DNA of 64,000 nucleotides from Arthrobacter pascens. GTDB lineage: Bacteria; Actinomycetota; Actinomycetes; Actinomycetales; Micrococcaceae. Below are positions 16,766-25,549 of the stretch, piece after piece (the first letter of the stretch is position 1; each line of letters opens with the position of its first letter). The notes below the pieces were generated by a model. It was not told the DNA's origin and searched no databases. It saw only the letters and a list, made by a program, of their open reading frames with translations. The position numbers were made by a program, and so were the translations under genes. The stretch spans positions 186,001-250,000 of the forward strand of contig NZ_JAFHKT010000152.1 in NCBI RefSeq assembly GCF_017052465.1, read 5' to 3'.

Positions 16766-16817
16766 ACCCCCCAGGTTCGCACCTGGCCGTCTTCGGCCGC
16801 CCAATGAAAGGAATGTC

Positions 16818-17705
16818 ATGAAGGCATTTTTGACCCGAAGGAAATCCCTTCTCGTAGCAGCATCCGCAGCCCTGGCGCTGACTCTGAGCGCTTGCGGCGG
16901 CGGCGGCACCGGCACCGGCACCAACCCTTCTCCCGTGGAGAAGCCGAGTTTCGCCGCAGGCTCCACGATGGAGAAGCTCTCCTCCGCGGGCAAGGTGACC
17001 ATCGGCACCAAGTTTGACCAGCCCCTGTTCGGCCAGAAGGGCCTGGACGGCAAGCCCGTCGGCTTTGACGTGGAAATCGGCAAGCTCCTCGCAGCCAAGC
17101 TCGGTATCCCCGCGGACAAGATCGAATGGGTTGAAACGGTCTCAGCCAACCGCGAGCAGTTCATCAAGCAGGGCAGGGTGGACCTGATCGTCGCCACCTA
17201 CACCATCAATGACAAGCGCAAGACAGAGGTCGACTTCGCCGGTCCGTACTACGAAGCGGGACAGGCGCTCATGGTGAACAAGGACAATACGTCCATCACC
17301 AAGCCTGAGGACGTCAAGGGCAAGAACGTCTGCTCCGTGACCGGTTCCACCCCCGCCGGCACGATCGTGGAGAAGTACGGCGCCGTCCTGGTGCCGGCCG
17401 CCACGTACTCCGCCTGCCTTGAGCCGCTGCGCAACAAGCAGGTGGAGGCCATCACCACGGACAACGTGATCCTTGCCGGCTTCGTGAACAAGGAGCCGGA
17501 TGCCTTCAAGCTGGCGTCGGACGAGACCTTCACCAAGGAGCCCTACGGCATCGGCCTGAAGAAGGACGACACCGTCTTCCGTAACTGGATCAATGACCAG
17601 CTTGAGGAATTCGCCAAGGACGGATCCTACAAGAAGGCCTGGGAGGACACAGCCGGTGCGGTCATCAAGACGGCACCTGAACTTCCCGCCATCGACCGCT
17701 ACTAG
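16818..17705 (+). CDS. gluB: Glutamate ABC transporter substrate-binding lipoprotein
   Basis: A 295-residue lipoprotein. Its signal peptide ends in the lipobox LSAC near residues 20-23 (ALTLSACGG). The family 3 solute-binding fold follows, with KVTIGTKFDQPLFGQK and GFDVEIGKLLAAKLG early, then WVETVSANREQFIKQGRVDLIVATYTIN. It captures glutamate at the membrane. The ATG at 16818 has AAAGGAA 7 nt upstream. A very stable hairpin lies in the 99-bp gap before gluC. Confidence 0.92.
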   Translation: MKAFLTRRKSLLVAASAALALTLSACGGGGTGTGTNPSPVEKPSFAAGSTMEKLSSAGKVTIGTKFDQPLFGQKGLDGKPVGFDVEIGKLLAAKLGIPADKIEWVETVSANREQFIKQGRVDLIVATYTINDKRKTEVDFAGPYYEAGQALMVNKDNTSITKPEDVKGKNVCSVTGSTPAGTIVEKYGAVLVPAATYSACLEPLRNKQVEAITTDNVILAGFVNKEPDAFKLASDETFTKEPYGIGLKKDDTVFRNWINDQLEEFAKDGSYKKAWEDTAGAVIKTAPELPAIDRY

Positions 17706-17714
17706 AACAGGCGT

Positions 17715-17758
17715 GGCGGTCACCGGTGACCGGGCATTCCCCGGCACCGGTGGCCGCC
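17715..17758 (+). promoter_or_regulatory. Stable intercistronic hairpin between gluB and gluC
   Basis: A 14-bp stem with one G-T wobble (17715-17728 with 17745-17758) stacks on a 5-bp inner stem (17730-17734/17740-17744) around the loop CATTC. There is no U-tract, so it more likely protects the upstream gluB mRNA end or attenuates downstream expression than terminates outright. Confidence 0.6.
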
Positions 17759-17804
17759 GCTTCCATTTACCGCACATTCCCCACAAACGCAGCTGAAGGA
17801 CCCT

Positions 17805-18455
17805 ATGGACGTCATCATTGAAAGCCTCCCGCAGTACTGGGACGGCTTTCTCAGAACCCTGTTCCTGGCCGTCGTTTCCGGCATCATTGCCCTCGTCGTG
17901 GGCACGCTCCTGGCGGCCGCCAGGGTGTCCCCGGTAGCGGCGCTACGCGGATTCAGCATGGCCTACGTGGAGGTGGTGCGTAACACTCCGCTGACCATCG
18001 CCTTCTTCTTTGCCGCCATTGTGCTGCCCCGGCTTGGCGTCACGTTCCAGCAGTTCGAAATCGCCGCCATCATCGCCCTCAGCGCTTACACGGCCGCCTT
18101 TATCGCCGAGGCAGTGCGCTCGGGCGTCAACAGCGTTCCTGTGGGCCAGGCTGAGGCTGCGCGCAGCATCGGCATGACCTTCGGCCAGGTGCTGTCCCTG
18201 ATCATCCTGCCCCAGGCCCTGCGCACGGTGATCCCGCCGATGATCAACATCCTCATCGCGCTGGTCAAGAACTCGTCCGTGGCCGGCGCATTCTTTGTGC
18301 TGGAACTGTTCGGCTACGGCAAGCAGCTGGCTAATGACCACGGCGACGCCGTCATGTGGGTCCTCGCGGGCGTTGCATTCTTCTATCTCCTGATCACTGT
18401 GCCGCTGGGCTACATCGCTCACCAGGTCGAACGAAAGGTGGCGATCGCGCGATGA
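17805..18455 (+). CDS. gluC: Glutamate ABC transporter permease
   Basis: A 216-residue inner-membrane permease of the HisM/GlnP family, with about five transmembrane helices. The EAA coupling motif is seen as EAARSIGMTFGQVLSLIILPQALRTVIPP (about 122-150). It forms the glutamate channel with GluD. ATG 17805 has GAAGGA 5 nt upstream. Its stop overlaps the gluD start (ATGA, 18452-18455). Confidence 0.92.
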   Translation: MDVIIESLPQYWDGFLRTLFLAVVSGIIALVVGTLLAAARVSPVAALRGFSMAYVEVVRNTPLTIAFFFAAIVLPRLGVTFQQFEIAAIIALSAYTAAFIAEAVRSGVNSVPVGQAEAARSIGMTFGQVLSLIILPQALRTVIPPMINILIALVKNSSVAGAFFVLELFGYGKQLANDHGDAVMWVLAGVAFFYLLITVPLGYIAHQVERKVAIAR

Positions 18456-19291
18456 CTTCCGTTCTCTACGACGTCCCGGGGCCCAAAGCCCGCAGAATCT
18501 CACTGATCGGCTCGGTCATCGGTGTCATCCTCATCGGCGGCCTCCTCGCACTTGCCCTTGTCACCCTCGCCCAGCAGGGAATCTTCGAGGCGCGGAGATG
18601 GGCCATCTTCGGGCAGGCGGATGTCTGGTCACTGATCTTCAACGGCATGGGCGCCACGTTGAGTGCTGCTGCCATCGCAGCGGTGATCGCCTTCCCGCTG
18701 GGGCTCCTGCTTTGCCTCATGCGCATCTCGGACGTTGCATGGATCCGGGTTCCCACCCGAATCGTGCTGGAATTTTTCCGTGGCATGCCCGTGGTGCTGA
18801 TGATGCTGTTTGTCCTGCTGGTGTTCGCCACCAGTCCCTTCATCGCGGTCGTGGCCGGGCTTGTCCTGTACAACGCGGCGATCTTCGCCGAGATCATCCG
18901 CGCCGGCATCCAGTCCCTCCCCAAGGGACAACGCGAGGCGGGTCTGGCGATCGGCCTGACCAGCTTCCAGTCACGGCTCAGCGTCGAACTGCCGCAGGCC
19001 ATCCGCCGCATGCTTCCGTCCCTGGTGGCCCAGCTCGTGGTCCTCCTGAAGGACACCTCACTGGGCTACATCGTCGCGTACGGCGAGCTCCTGCGCGCCG
19101 TGCAGGTGATGGCTGACTTCCTGGGGCCGCAGTTCCTGTTCCCCGTGTTCTTCGTTGCTGCGGCGCTCTACATCGCCATCAACCTGGCTGTGTCGCGTCT
19201 CGCCATCTGGATTGAGCGCCACGGCTCCAAGAAGGCTGCGGGCGGCGTGGCGAAGGCCCCCACCGCGGGCGTGACCACCGTCATCAAGTAG
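18452..19291 (+). CDS. gluD: Glutamate ABC transporter permease
   Basis: A 279-residue permease, GluC's partner. Its core contains EAGLAIGLTSFQSRLSVELPQAIRRMLPS (about 164-192) as the coupling loop and five or so membrane spans. The N-terminal 60 residues add an extra span, usual for GluD. The start at 18452 overlaps the gluC stop in ATGA. A 19-bp terminator follows the stop. Confidence 0.92.
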   Translation: MTSVLYDVPGPKARRISLIGSVIGVILIGGLLALALVTLAQQGIFEARRWAIFGQADVWSLIFNGMGATLSAAAIAAVIAFPLGLLLCLMRISDVAWIRVPTRIVLEFFRGMPVVLMMLFVLLVFATSPFIAVVAGLVLYNAAIFAEIIRAGIQSLPKGQREAGLAIGLTSFQSRLSVELPQAIRRMLPSLVAQLVVLLKDTSLGYIVAYGELLRAVQVMADFLGPQFLFPVFFVAAALYIAINLAVSRLAIWIERHGSKKAAGGVAKAPTAGVTTVIK

Positions 19292-19304
19292 CCTCCGGGA
19301 TCCT

Positions 19305-19346
19305 ACGCAGAAGGTCCGCAACCTGACGGTTGCGGACCTTCTGCGT
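19305..19346. terminator. Intrinsic-type terminator after gluD
   Basis: A perfect 19-bp stem (19305-19323 with 19328-19346) has a 4-nt loop. It lies between the convergent gluD and dapE genes and should act on both. Confidence 0.8.
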
Positions 19347-19363
19347 TAATGGGGTTCCGGGCG

Positions 19364-20488
19364 TCAGGCCAGCCACTTCTGCAGCGCCCGCAGGCAGGCC
19401 CGAACGGCTTCAGCCTCGACGTGCTCGTTGTCCTTGTGCGCCAGCAACGCATCGCCCGGCCCGAAGTTCACCGCCGGGACGCCCAGTTCGCTGAAACGCG
19501 CGACGTCGGTCCAGCCGTATTTGGGTTTGGGCTCGGCCCCCACGGCGGCCACGAAAGAGGAGGCGGCCGGGTGGTTGAGGCCTGGCCGCGCCCCTGCTGC
19601 TGCGTCGGTGCGGACCACGTCGAAACCCTCGAGCAGTGCGCGCACATGGGCCTCGGCCTGATCGGGCGTTTTGTCGGGTGCGAAGCGGTAATTGATCTCG
19701 ACGACGCAGCGGTCCGGTATCACGTTGCCCGCCGTGCCTCCCTGGATCCTCACGGCGTTCAGGCTTTCGCGGTACTCCAGACCGTCCACAGTGATGGTCT
19801 GCGGGTGATAGGCCGCGAGGCGTTCAAGGATGGGCGCGGCGGCGTGGATGGCATTGCTTCCCATCCAGGCGCGCGCCGAGTGTGCGGCCTCACCCAGCGT
19901 GGTGGCCTCGAACCGCATGGTGCCGTTGCAGCCTCCTTCCACGGTGCCGTCCGTCGGCTCCAGGAGGATCGCGAAATCGCCTTCGAGAAGCGGCCCGTGG
20001 TTGCGCACCAGCCTGCCGAGACCGCTCTTGACGGCCTCCACCTCCTCATGGTCGTAGAAGACGAAGGTGACGTCCTTGGATGGCTCCGCGCCGCCGTCGA
20101 ACAGGGACGCCGCCAGCGCCAGCTGGACCGCCACGCCGCCCTTCATGTCAGTGGCGCCGCGGCCGTACAGGACGCCGTCGCCTGCTACCCCGGAAGGCCA
20201 GGTGGACGGCACCGTCCCCAGCGATCCGCCGGTGACCGGCAACGGCACCGTGTCCAGATGACCTGCGAGGATGACCCGCTCGGGACGTCCGAGGGATGTG
20301 CGGGCGATGATGGCGTCCCCGTCGCGGACCAGGTCAAGGCCGGGGAGCTGCCGGAGGGCCAGCTCGACAGCGTCGGCCAGCTCCGTTTCATTGCCCGACA
20401 CGCTGTTGATGTCAATCAGCGCGGCTGTCAGCAGCGCCACGTCCTGGCGGAGGTCGAGGGTTACGGGTGCGGTTTCGGCAATCACCAT
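19364..20488 (-). CDS. dapE: Succinyl-diaminopimelate desuccinylase
   Basis: A 374-residue M20 metallopeptidase-family enzyme that releases succinate from N-succinyl-LL-2,6-diaminopimelate in lysine and peptidoglycan precursor synthesis. Metal and catalytic residues are visible: GHLDTVPLP near 76-84, GRGATDMKGGVAVQLA near 114-129, and a DHEEVEA near 151-157. It is divergent from dapD, another enzyme of the same pathway. Confidence 0.92.
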   Translation of the reverse strand: MVIAETAPVTLDLRQDVALLTAALIDINSVSGNETELADAVELALRQLPGLDLVRDGDAIIARTSLGRPERVILAGHLDTVPLPVTGGSLGTVPSTWPSGVAGDGVLYGRGATDMKGGVAVQLALAASLFDGGAEPSKDVTFVFYDHEEVEAVKSGLGRLVRNHGPLLEGDFAILLEPTDGTVEGGCNGTMRFEATTLGEAAHSARAWMGSNAIHAAAPILERLAAYHPQTITVDGLEYRESLNAVRIQGGTAGNVIPDRCVVEINYRFAPDKTPDQAEAHVRALLEGFDVVRTDAAAGARPGLNHPAASSFVAAVGAEPKPKYGWTDVARFSELGVPAVNFGPGDALLAHKDNEHVEAEAVRACLRALQKWLA

Positions 20489-20547
20489 CCAACTCTATCC
20501 CCGGGGCGCGTTTCGGCGGCTGCGCATCGGCTCGATAGACTTGGGCC

Positions 20548-21576
20548 ATGACTGAAACCGCTTCTTCCGCAGTGCCCGCTGCCCAGACACTGTCCGATGA
20601 TTCCCGCTCGGCCTACGGATTCGGGGTGGCCACCGTCGCCACCCGCATTGGTGACGCCACGGTGCTGGACGTCTGGTTCCCGGCGCCCGCCCTCGGCGTG
20701 GCAGCCGAAGCGCTCCGCGCCATCGAAAACGCCGATGAAACGCTCGCCGACATCGCCGCTGCCGGCACCGACGCCGACCGCGGCACCGAGCAGAAAGTGG
20801 TGTTCGTCCAGATCAACCTGGATGAAGCACCGGCAGACACGGCAGACGCCTACCTTCGCCTGCACCTGCTCTCACACCGGCTTGTCCGCCCCAACACCAT
20901 CAACCTTGACGGCATCTTCGGCAAGCTGCCGAACGTCGTGTGGACCAACTTCGGTCCGTGCGCGGTGGACGGTTTCGAGCTGACGCGCGCCAAACTGCGC
21001 AAGCGTGGCGCCGTGACGGTCTTCGGCGTCGACAAGTTCCCGCGCATGGTGGACTACGTTGTACCGGCCGGCGTGCGCATTGCCGACGCCGACCGCGTCC
21101 GCCTGGGTGCCCACCTCGCCGAGGGCACCACGGTCATGCACGAGGGCTTCGTCAACTTCAATGCTGGAACGCTGGGCACCTCCATGGTGGAGGGCCGTAT
21201 CTCCGCCGGTGTGGTGGCCGGCGACGGCACCGACGTTGGCGGCGGCGCATCGATAATGGGCACCCTTTCCGGCGGCGGCAAGGAAAAGATTGCCCTGGGC
21301 CAGCGGGTCCTGCTGGGCGCGAACTCGGGCGTGGGCATCAGCATCGGCGACGATTCCGTCGTCGAGGCCGGGCTTTACATCACGGCCGGCACCCGCGTGC
21401 GTGTTGTCGGCGGCCAGGACGCCGACGGCGAGGACACCAGCCGGATCATCAAGGCCGTGGAGCTCTCGGGCGTCCCGAACCTGCTGTTCCGCCGCAATTC
21501 CACCTCCGGCGAGGTGGAAGTACTCCCCCGCAAGGGCCAGACGGTGGAGCTCAACGACGCCCTGCATGCCAACTGA
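20548..21576 (+). CDS. dapD: Tetrahydrodipicolinate N-succinyltransferase (actinobacterial type)
   Basis: A 342-residue enzyme that succinylates tetrahydrodipicolinate with succinyl-CoA, the step two before DapE. It has the left-handed beta-helix hexapeptide stretch characteristic of this family (VRLGAHLAEGTTVMHEGFVNFNAG, then VEGRISAGVVAGDGTDVGGGASI). It is longer than the E. coli enzyme, as in actinobacteria. It is divergent from dapE with a 59-bp gap. Confidence 0.94.
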   Translation: MTETASSAVPAAQTLSDDSRSAYGFGVATVATRIGDATVLDVWFPAPALGVAAEALRAIENADETLADIAAAGTDADRGTEQKVVFVQINLDEAPADTADAYLRLHLLSHRLVRPNTINLDGIFGKLPNVVWTNFGPCAVDGFELTRAKLRKRGAVTVFGVDKFPRMVDYVVPAGVRIADADRVRLGAHLAEGTTVMHEGFVNFNAGTLGTSMVEGRISAGVVAGDGTDVGGGASIMGTLSGGGKEKIALGQRVLLGANSGVGISIGDDSVVEAGLYITAGTRVRVVGGQDADGEDTSRIIKAVELSGVPNLLFRRNSTSGEVEVLPRKGQTVELNDALHAN

Positions 21577-21585
21577 CCGTCCGGG

Positions 21586-21611
21586 GCCGGCCGGCACTAT
21601 TGCCGGCCGGC
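21586..21611 (+). terminator. Hairpin after dapD
   Basis: A perfect 11-bp G+C stem (GCCGGCCGGCA, 21586-21596, with 21601-21611) has a CTAT loop and no U-tract. It separates dapD from the next gene and could reduce read-through. Confidence 0.45.
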
Positions 21612-21635
21612 ACCGGTCCTGAGGGAGTTATCCAC

Positions 21636-22490
21636 GTGACACGCCGACGCAAGCTGCGCGGAGCGATCGTTGGGGCGCTCACCGTTGCGCTTGTCGGCGG
21701 CGGCATCTACACCGCGGCGGCCCTGCTGCAACGTTCGGAGCGGCTGATCATGGAAGGGTGCACAGCCGCCGTTGGATCGCAGCAGGCGGAACTCGCCACT
21801 GACCAGGCTGCAAACGCCGCCCTGATCACGGCCATCTCCGTTCGGCGGGGACTGCCGCCGCGCGCCGCCAGCATCGCACTGGCCACGGCCATGCAGGAGT
21901 CCAAGCTGCGGAACATCGACCACGGCGACCTCGCCGGACCGGACTCCCGGGGGCTTTTCCAGCAGCGCCCGTCCCAGGGCTGGGGCACCACGGAGCAGGT
22001 CATGGATCCGCACTACGCGACCAATGCCTTCTACGACGCGCTGGTGAAGGTGCCGGGCTACGAAGGGATGGATGTCACGCAGGCCGCGCAGCGGGTGCAG
22101 CGCTCAGCGTATCCCCGCGCGTACGCCCAGCACGAGGCGATGGGCCGCTCGTTCGCCTCTGCCCTGAGCGGGCAGACCCACGCCGCGCTGGACTGCACGC
22201 TTCGCTCGCCTGAGCAGCCGGGCGACCCGGCGGCTTTGCTCGAGGAGCTGCAGTCCGAGTACGGAAGCATTCCCTCCTCGGCGGCCGGCTCGACGCTGAC
22301 GCTGGAAGCCACGGATGACATGGCATGGTCACTCGCGCACTGGGCGGTGGCGAACGCCAAGGAGTTTGCCGTGGTGCAGGTCGACGTCGACGGAATGAGC
22401 TGGAACCGGCAGATGCGCAAAGGGTGGCAGGAGTCGGCCGGCGGCGGTGGCACCGTGGCGGTAACGTTCGCCGAGGCTCCGGCGGGATAA
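21636..22490 (+). CDS. Membrane-anchored protein with lysozyme/transglycosylase-like fold
   Basis: A 284-residue protein. A single N-terminal membrane helix (AIVGALTVALVGGGIYTAAALL) is followed by an extracellular region with ALATAMQESKLRNIDHGDLAGPDSRGLFQQRPSQGWGT (about 87-124), which resembles the goose-type or transglycosylase-like core of many secreted actinobacterial proteins. A catalytic Glu in QESKL is plausible. Database relatives are often called heavy metal transporters, which I think is a misannotation. GTG 21636 has GAGGGAG 8 nt upstream. Peptidoglycan binding or cleavage is inference. Confidence 0.72.
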   Translation: MTRRRKLRGAIVGALTVALVGGGIYTAAALLQRSERLIMEGCTAAVGSQQAELATDQAANAALITAISVRRGLPPRAASIALATAMQESKLRNIDHGDLAGPDSRGLFQQRPSQGWGTTEQVMDPHYATNAFYDALVKVPGYEGMDVTQAAQRVQRSAYPRAYAQHEAMGRSFASALSGQTHAALDCTLRSPEQPGDPAALLEELQSEYGSIPSSAAGSTLTLEATDDMAWSLAHWAVANAKEFAVVQVDVDGMSWNRQMRKGWQESAGGGGTVAVTFAEAPAG

Positions 22491-22498
22491 CGTCCTGC

Positions 22499-23110
22499 TC
22501 AGACCAGCATTTCGACTACCGGCTGCACGTAGCTGCGGAACACCTCCGGCTGCTGCAGCAGGTCGTGGCTCATGATGATTTTGTCCGGTTCCAGGAACCA
22601 TGCCCGCTGCTCGTCGAGGGGCAGTTCGATGATGGTCAGGTCGAAGTCCCGTGAGTTCCTGCCCACTTCCAGCAGCCGGTCCTCCACGATGTCCTCCAAG
22701 AGGTGCGCAGAGCCGCCGGCAACCCGTTCGGCCTCCAGCTCGGCGTACTCCGTGCGGCGTTCGCGCGCCCAGGTCAGGGCGGCGCCGAAGTGTGCCTGCA
22801 GGACCCGCCGCAGGGCCGGGGAATTGGCGAAGGACCGAAATCCCGGCGGCGACATCTCCGGGGACATCTGCGGATGCGCTTTCAGCAGCTGCTCCCACCA
22901 GGCTTCCCATTCGGTTTTGAGGGCGCTGATCCCGCCCACCTCTGCGGTCAGGTGCGAATGGTCCGCGTGCCTGATTTTCGGAGCTGCATGGGAGAGCGCG
23001 GGGAAGCCCGCGCCGTCCAGCCCGGCGACGTCACGTATGTAAAGGGCAATGAGCATGGGCCCCGACGTGTCCATGGTGATCCGCCAGCCTGGACCGCCTG
23101 TGTGCTGCAT
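22499..23110 (-). CDS. Hypothetical protein
   Basis: A 203-residue soluble protein with no signal peptide and no domain I recognise. It contains a hydrophobic beta start (ITMDTSGPMLIALYIRDVAGLDG), an acidic helix-rich middle and a FDLTIIELPLDEQRAWFLEPDKIIMSHDLLQ segment near the end. I chose ATG 23110 over 23116 because the AGGAGG at 23118-23123 is 7 nt from it and only 1 nt from the other. It converges on the lysozyme-like gene with an 8-bp gap. Confidence 0.7.
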   Translation of the reverse strand: MQHTGGPGWRITMDTSGPMLIALYIRDVAGLDGAGFPALSHAAPKIRHADHSHLTAEVGGISALKTEWEAWWEQLLKAHPQMSPEMSPPGFRSFANSPALRRVLQAHFGAALTWARERRTEYAELEAERVAGGSAHLLEDIVEDRLLEVGRNSRDFDLTIIELPLDEQRAWFLEPDKIIMSHDLLQQPEVFRSYVQPVVEMLV

Positions 23111-23193
23111 CCGCATGCCTCCTTGGCTTTTTGATGTTCGCCCCGTGCTACCCGCTCTATCCGGCTCCAGTCTATTCCCCCAGCCCGGGGACG

Positions 23194-23823
23194 TTAATGG
23201 CTGGCGGCGGCGGTCCTCCCCAGCCCTGCCACATGGGACTCCAGCACGTCCCGGCACATTTCCTGGGTCATCCATCCCGGCTGCAGGAGCGCATGCATCG
23301 TCAGGCCATCCAGCGTGGCGAGGAGGCGCTCGGCTTCGGTGACCAGCTGCTGCCGGTCACCGCCGTCGTCATCCATCAGGCGGGTGATCAGCTGCCCGAC
23401 GACGGCGGCCACCGTCCGGTGGCTCCGGTCCGCTTCCCCGGCCAGGAAAGGCCGGATCCTGGCAGCGTTCTTGAAGGCCAGCCACGCGCAGGCGTCCAGT
23501 GCCCGTTCCTCGTCCAGCGGAAGGAATTCGCCCAGCAGGGTTAAAACGGCCGCATGGTGTTCCGTACTGCCGGCGGGGGTCGCCGCAAGGTCAGCGTAAG
23601 CACTGTCCAGTCGTGCCACGATGCGGTCCACGACGGCCGCGAAGGAGAAATGCAGCAGCTCCTCGCTGCTCGAAAAGTAGTGCCGCACCGAGCCAACCGC
23701 CAGCCCTGCCTCGTCCGCGACTTCACGGAGGGACGCCCGCTCCAGCCCGTCAGAAGCAATGATCCGGCAGACAGCATCGACGATCTCCCGGCGCCGGGCG
23801 GCGGGATCCACAATTTTCGGCAC
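23194..23823 (-). CDS. TetR family transcriptional regulator
   Basis: A 209-residue regulator. The helix-turn-helix lies at residues 28-50 (SLREVADEAGLAVGSVRHYFSS), and the N-terminus MPKIVD...RRREIVDAVCRII is typical of the family. The C-terminal region is helical and would bind an unknown ligand. It shows no obvious target gene beside it: the neighbours are the hypothetical gene, 83 bp further along, and gltA on the same strand behind a terminator. GTG 23823 has a GAGGA sequence too close upstream, so GTG 23811 is an alternative start. Confidence 0.88.
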   Translation of the reverse strand: MPKIVDPAARRREIVDAVCRIIASDGLERASLREVADEAGLAVGSVRHYFSSSEELLHFSFAAVVDRIVARLDSAYADLAATPAGSTEHHAAVLTLLGEFLPLDEERALDACAWLAFKNAARIRPFLAGEADRSHRTVAAVVGQLITRLMDDDGGDRQQLVTEAERLLATLDGLTMHALLQPGWMTQEMCRDVLESHVAGLGRTAAASH

Positions 23824-23908
23824 TCCTCGTTTTTAGCACGCATGTGCTGGCGAGACCTGCAGGCCCGCCGCGCAGCAGCCCCACCGGCTCGACCGGCGGA
23901 CACAGAAA

Positions 23909-23944
23909 CGGCGGCCGCCCACCCTAGAGGGTGGGCGGCCGCCG
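23909..23944 (-). terminator. Intrinsic-type terminator after gltA
   Basis: A perfect 17-bp G+C-rich stem (23909-23925 with 23928-23944) lies just past the gltA stop on the minus strand, followed by a short TTTC. Confidence 0.7.
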
Positions 23945-23968
23945 CCGTCGTTGCAGTCTCCGGACCGT

Positions 23969-25252
23969 TTAGCTGGCCGGGTAGTCGCGCTCCGGCGATC
24001 CTGTGTACAGCTGGCGCGGACGGCCAATCTTCGTGGTGGGGTCGCTGATCATTTCGCGCCACTGAGCGATCCAGCCCGGCAGGCGTCCGATCGCGAACAG
24101 CACGGTGAACATTTTCTCCGGGAAGCCCATGGCCTTGTAGATCAGGCCGGTGTAGAAGTCCACGTTCGGGTAGAGCTTGCGCTGGATGAAGTAGTCATCA
24201 CTGAGCGCCTTCTCTTCCAGGCGCATGGCGATGTCCAGCAGTTCGTCGTTGCCGCCGAGCTTGCTGAGGATCTCATGGGCCGTCGCCTTGACGATCTTGG
24301 CACGCGGGTCATAGTTCTTGTAGACGCGGTGTCCGAAGCCCATCAGGCGGACGCCGTCTTCCTTGTTCTTGACCTTCTCCATGTAGTCCTCGGGCTTGGT
24401 GCCGTCGGCCTGGATCTGGCGGAGCATCTTCAGCACTGCCTCGTTGGCGCCGCCGTGGGCGGGGCCGAAGAGCGCGTTGATGCCTGCCGAGACCGATGCG
24501 AACAGGTTGGCGTTGGAGGAGCCAACCAGGCGCACAGTGGAGGTGGAACAGTTCTGCTCGTGGTCGGCGTGCAGGATCAGCAGGAGATCCAGGGCCTTTG
24601 CGATGACCGGGTCCATCTCGTACTGCTCCGCGGGGAGGCCGAAGCTCAGGCGCAGGAAGTTCTCCACAAGGTTGTGGGAGTTGTCCGGGTACAGCATGGG
24701 CTGGCCGATGGACTTCTTGTGTGCGTAGGCGGCGATGACGGGCATCTTGGCCATCAGGCGGATGGTGGAGACCTCCACCTGCTCGGCGTTGAAGGGGTCC
24801 AGCGAGTCCTGGTAGAACGTGGACAGCGCCGACACGGCCGAGGAGAGCACCGGCATGGGGTGGGCATCGCGCGGGAAGCCGCTGAAGAAGCCCTTCAGCT
24901 CTTCATGCAGCAGGGTGTGGTGGCGGATGCGCTGGTCAAATGACTCCAGTTCCGCGGGAGTCGGCAGGTTCCCGTAGATCAGCAGGTAGGAGACTTCGAG
25001 GAAGCTGGAGTGCTGTGCGAGCTGCTCGATCGGGTAGCCGCGGTACCGCAGGATACCTGCGTCCCCGTCGATGTAGGTGATCGCGGACGTCGTGGCAGCG
25101 GTGTTCATGAAGCCAGGGTCAAAGGCGACGGCGCCGGTCTGCTTCAGCAGTTTGGAAACGTCGTATCCTTCGTTTCCCTCGACAACCTTGATGCGCGGGA
25201 GCTCGAGCTCGCCGCCTGCGTGGCGCAAGGTTGCGCTGGTGGTCTCAGTCAT
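23969..25252 (-). CDS. gltA: Citrate synthase
   Basis: A 427-residue hexameric-type citrate synthase that condenses acetyl-CoA and oxaloacetate at the entry to the TCA cycle. Expected residues are present: HADHEQNCSTSTVR with the catalytic His (about 267-280), GFGHRVYKNYDPRA (about 316-329), and the NVDFYTG segment near 374. Length and sequence match the type II enzymes of actinobacteria. The start ATG 25252 has GAAGGGGA 6 nt upstream. The 297-bp upstream gap has a CRP/GlxR-like box. Confidence 0.96.
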   Translation of the reverse strand: MTETTSATLRHAGGELELPRIKVVEGNEGYDVSKLLKQTGAVAFDPGFMNTAATTSAITYIDGDAGILRYRGYPIEQLAQHSSFLEVSYLLIYGNLPTPAELESFDQRIRHHTLLHEELKGFFSGFPRDAHPMPVLSSAVSALSTFYQDSLDPFNAEQVEVSTIRLMAKMPVIAAYAHKKSIGQPMLYPDNSHNLVENFLRLSFGLPAEQYEMDPVIAKALDLLLILHADHEQNCSTSTVRLVGSSNANLFASVSAGINALFGPAHGGANEAVLKMLRQIQADGTKPEDYMEKVKNKEDGVRLMGFGHRVYKNYDPRAKIVKATAHEILSKLGGNDELLDIAMRLEEKALSDDYFIQRKLYPNVDFYTGLIYKAMGFPEKMFTVLFAIGRLPGWIAQWREMISDPTTKIGRPRQLYTGSPERDYPAS

Positions 25253-25549
25253 GGAGTCCCCTTCATGAGGCTTCTGGGCCTCTGTAGAAAGCTTGATCCA
25301 ACATCAGGTGAGCCGCGCGGGGACCCCCGCACCGGCGGGACGTCCAACGGCCGTGCTGCCTTCTTGTAGAAAGCCACCATTGATAGTCAGTTAAAAGTTA
25401 CCGCCACTTTCACCCTGCCACTAATCCGGGAGCCCCAAAAGACCCCCAAAACACGCGAGTTGTGGCGCGTGTCACATCCATTGTTACGCGGCTATGGTCC
25501 GTGGATTACCGACCCCCGGCGCCGGGCATGGGCCCCGAACGGGCGCCGG
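25253..25549. other. Upstream region of gltA (297 bp, no gene)
   Basis: No ORF is supported here. The stretch contains a GC-rich inverted repeat next to the dapC stop (CCGGCGCC 25516-25523 with GGCGCCGG 25542-25549), a CRP-like box at 25461-25476, and two copies of TGTAGAAAGC (25283-25292 and 25365-25374) 82 bp apart. I could not fix the -10 and -35 with confidence. Confidence 0.4.
25461..25476. promoter_or_regulatory. CRP/GlxR-like box upstream of gltA
   Basis: TGTGG-N6-TCACA differs from the CRP/GlxR consensus TGTGA-N6-TCACA at one base. It overlaps a second palindrome ACACGCG-N8-CGCGTGT (25451-25472). GlxR regulates gltA in Corynebacterium; extending this to here is inference. Confidence 0.45.

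Noticed and set aside
19349..20551. 400-codon plus-strand frame antisense to dapE
   Set aside because: No recognisable motifs and a composition typical of antisense frames. dapE has full metal-binding motifs on the other strand.
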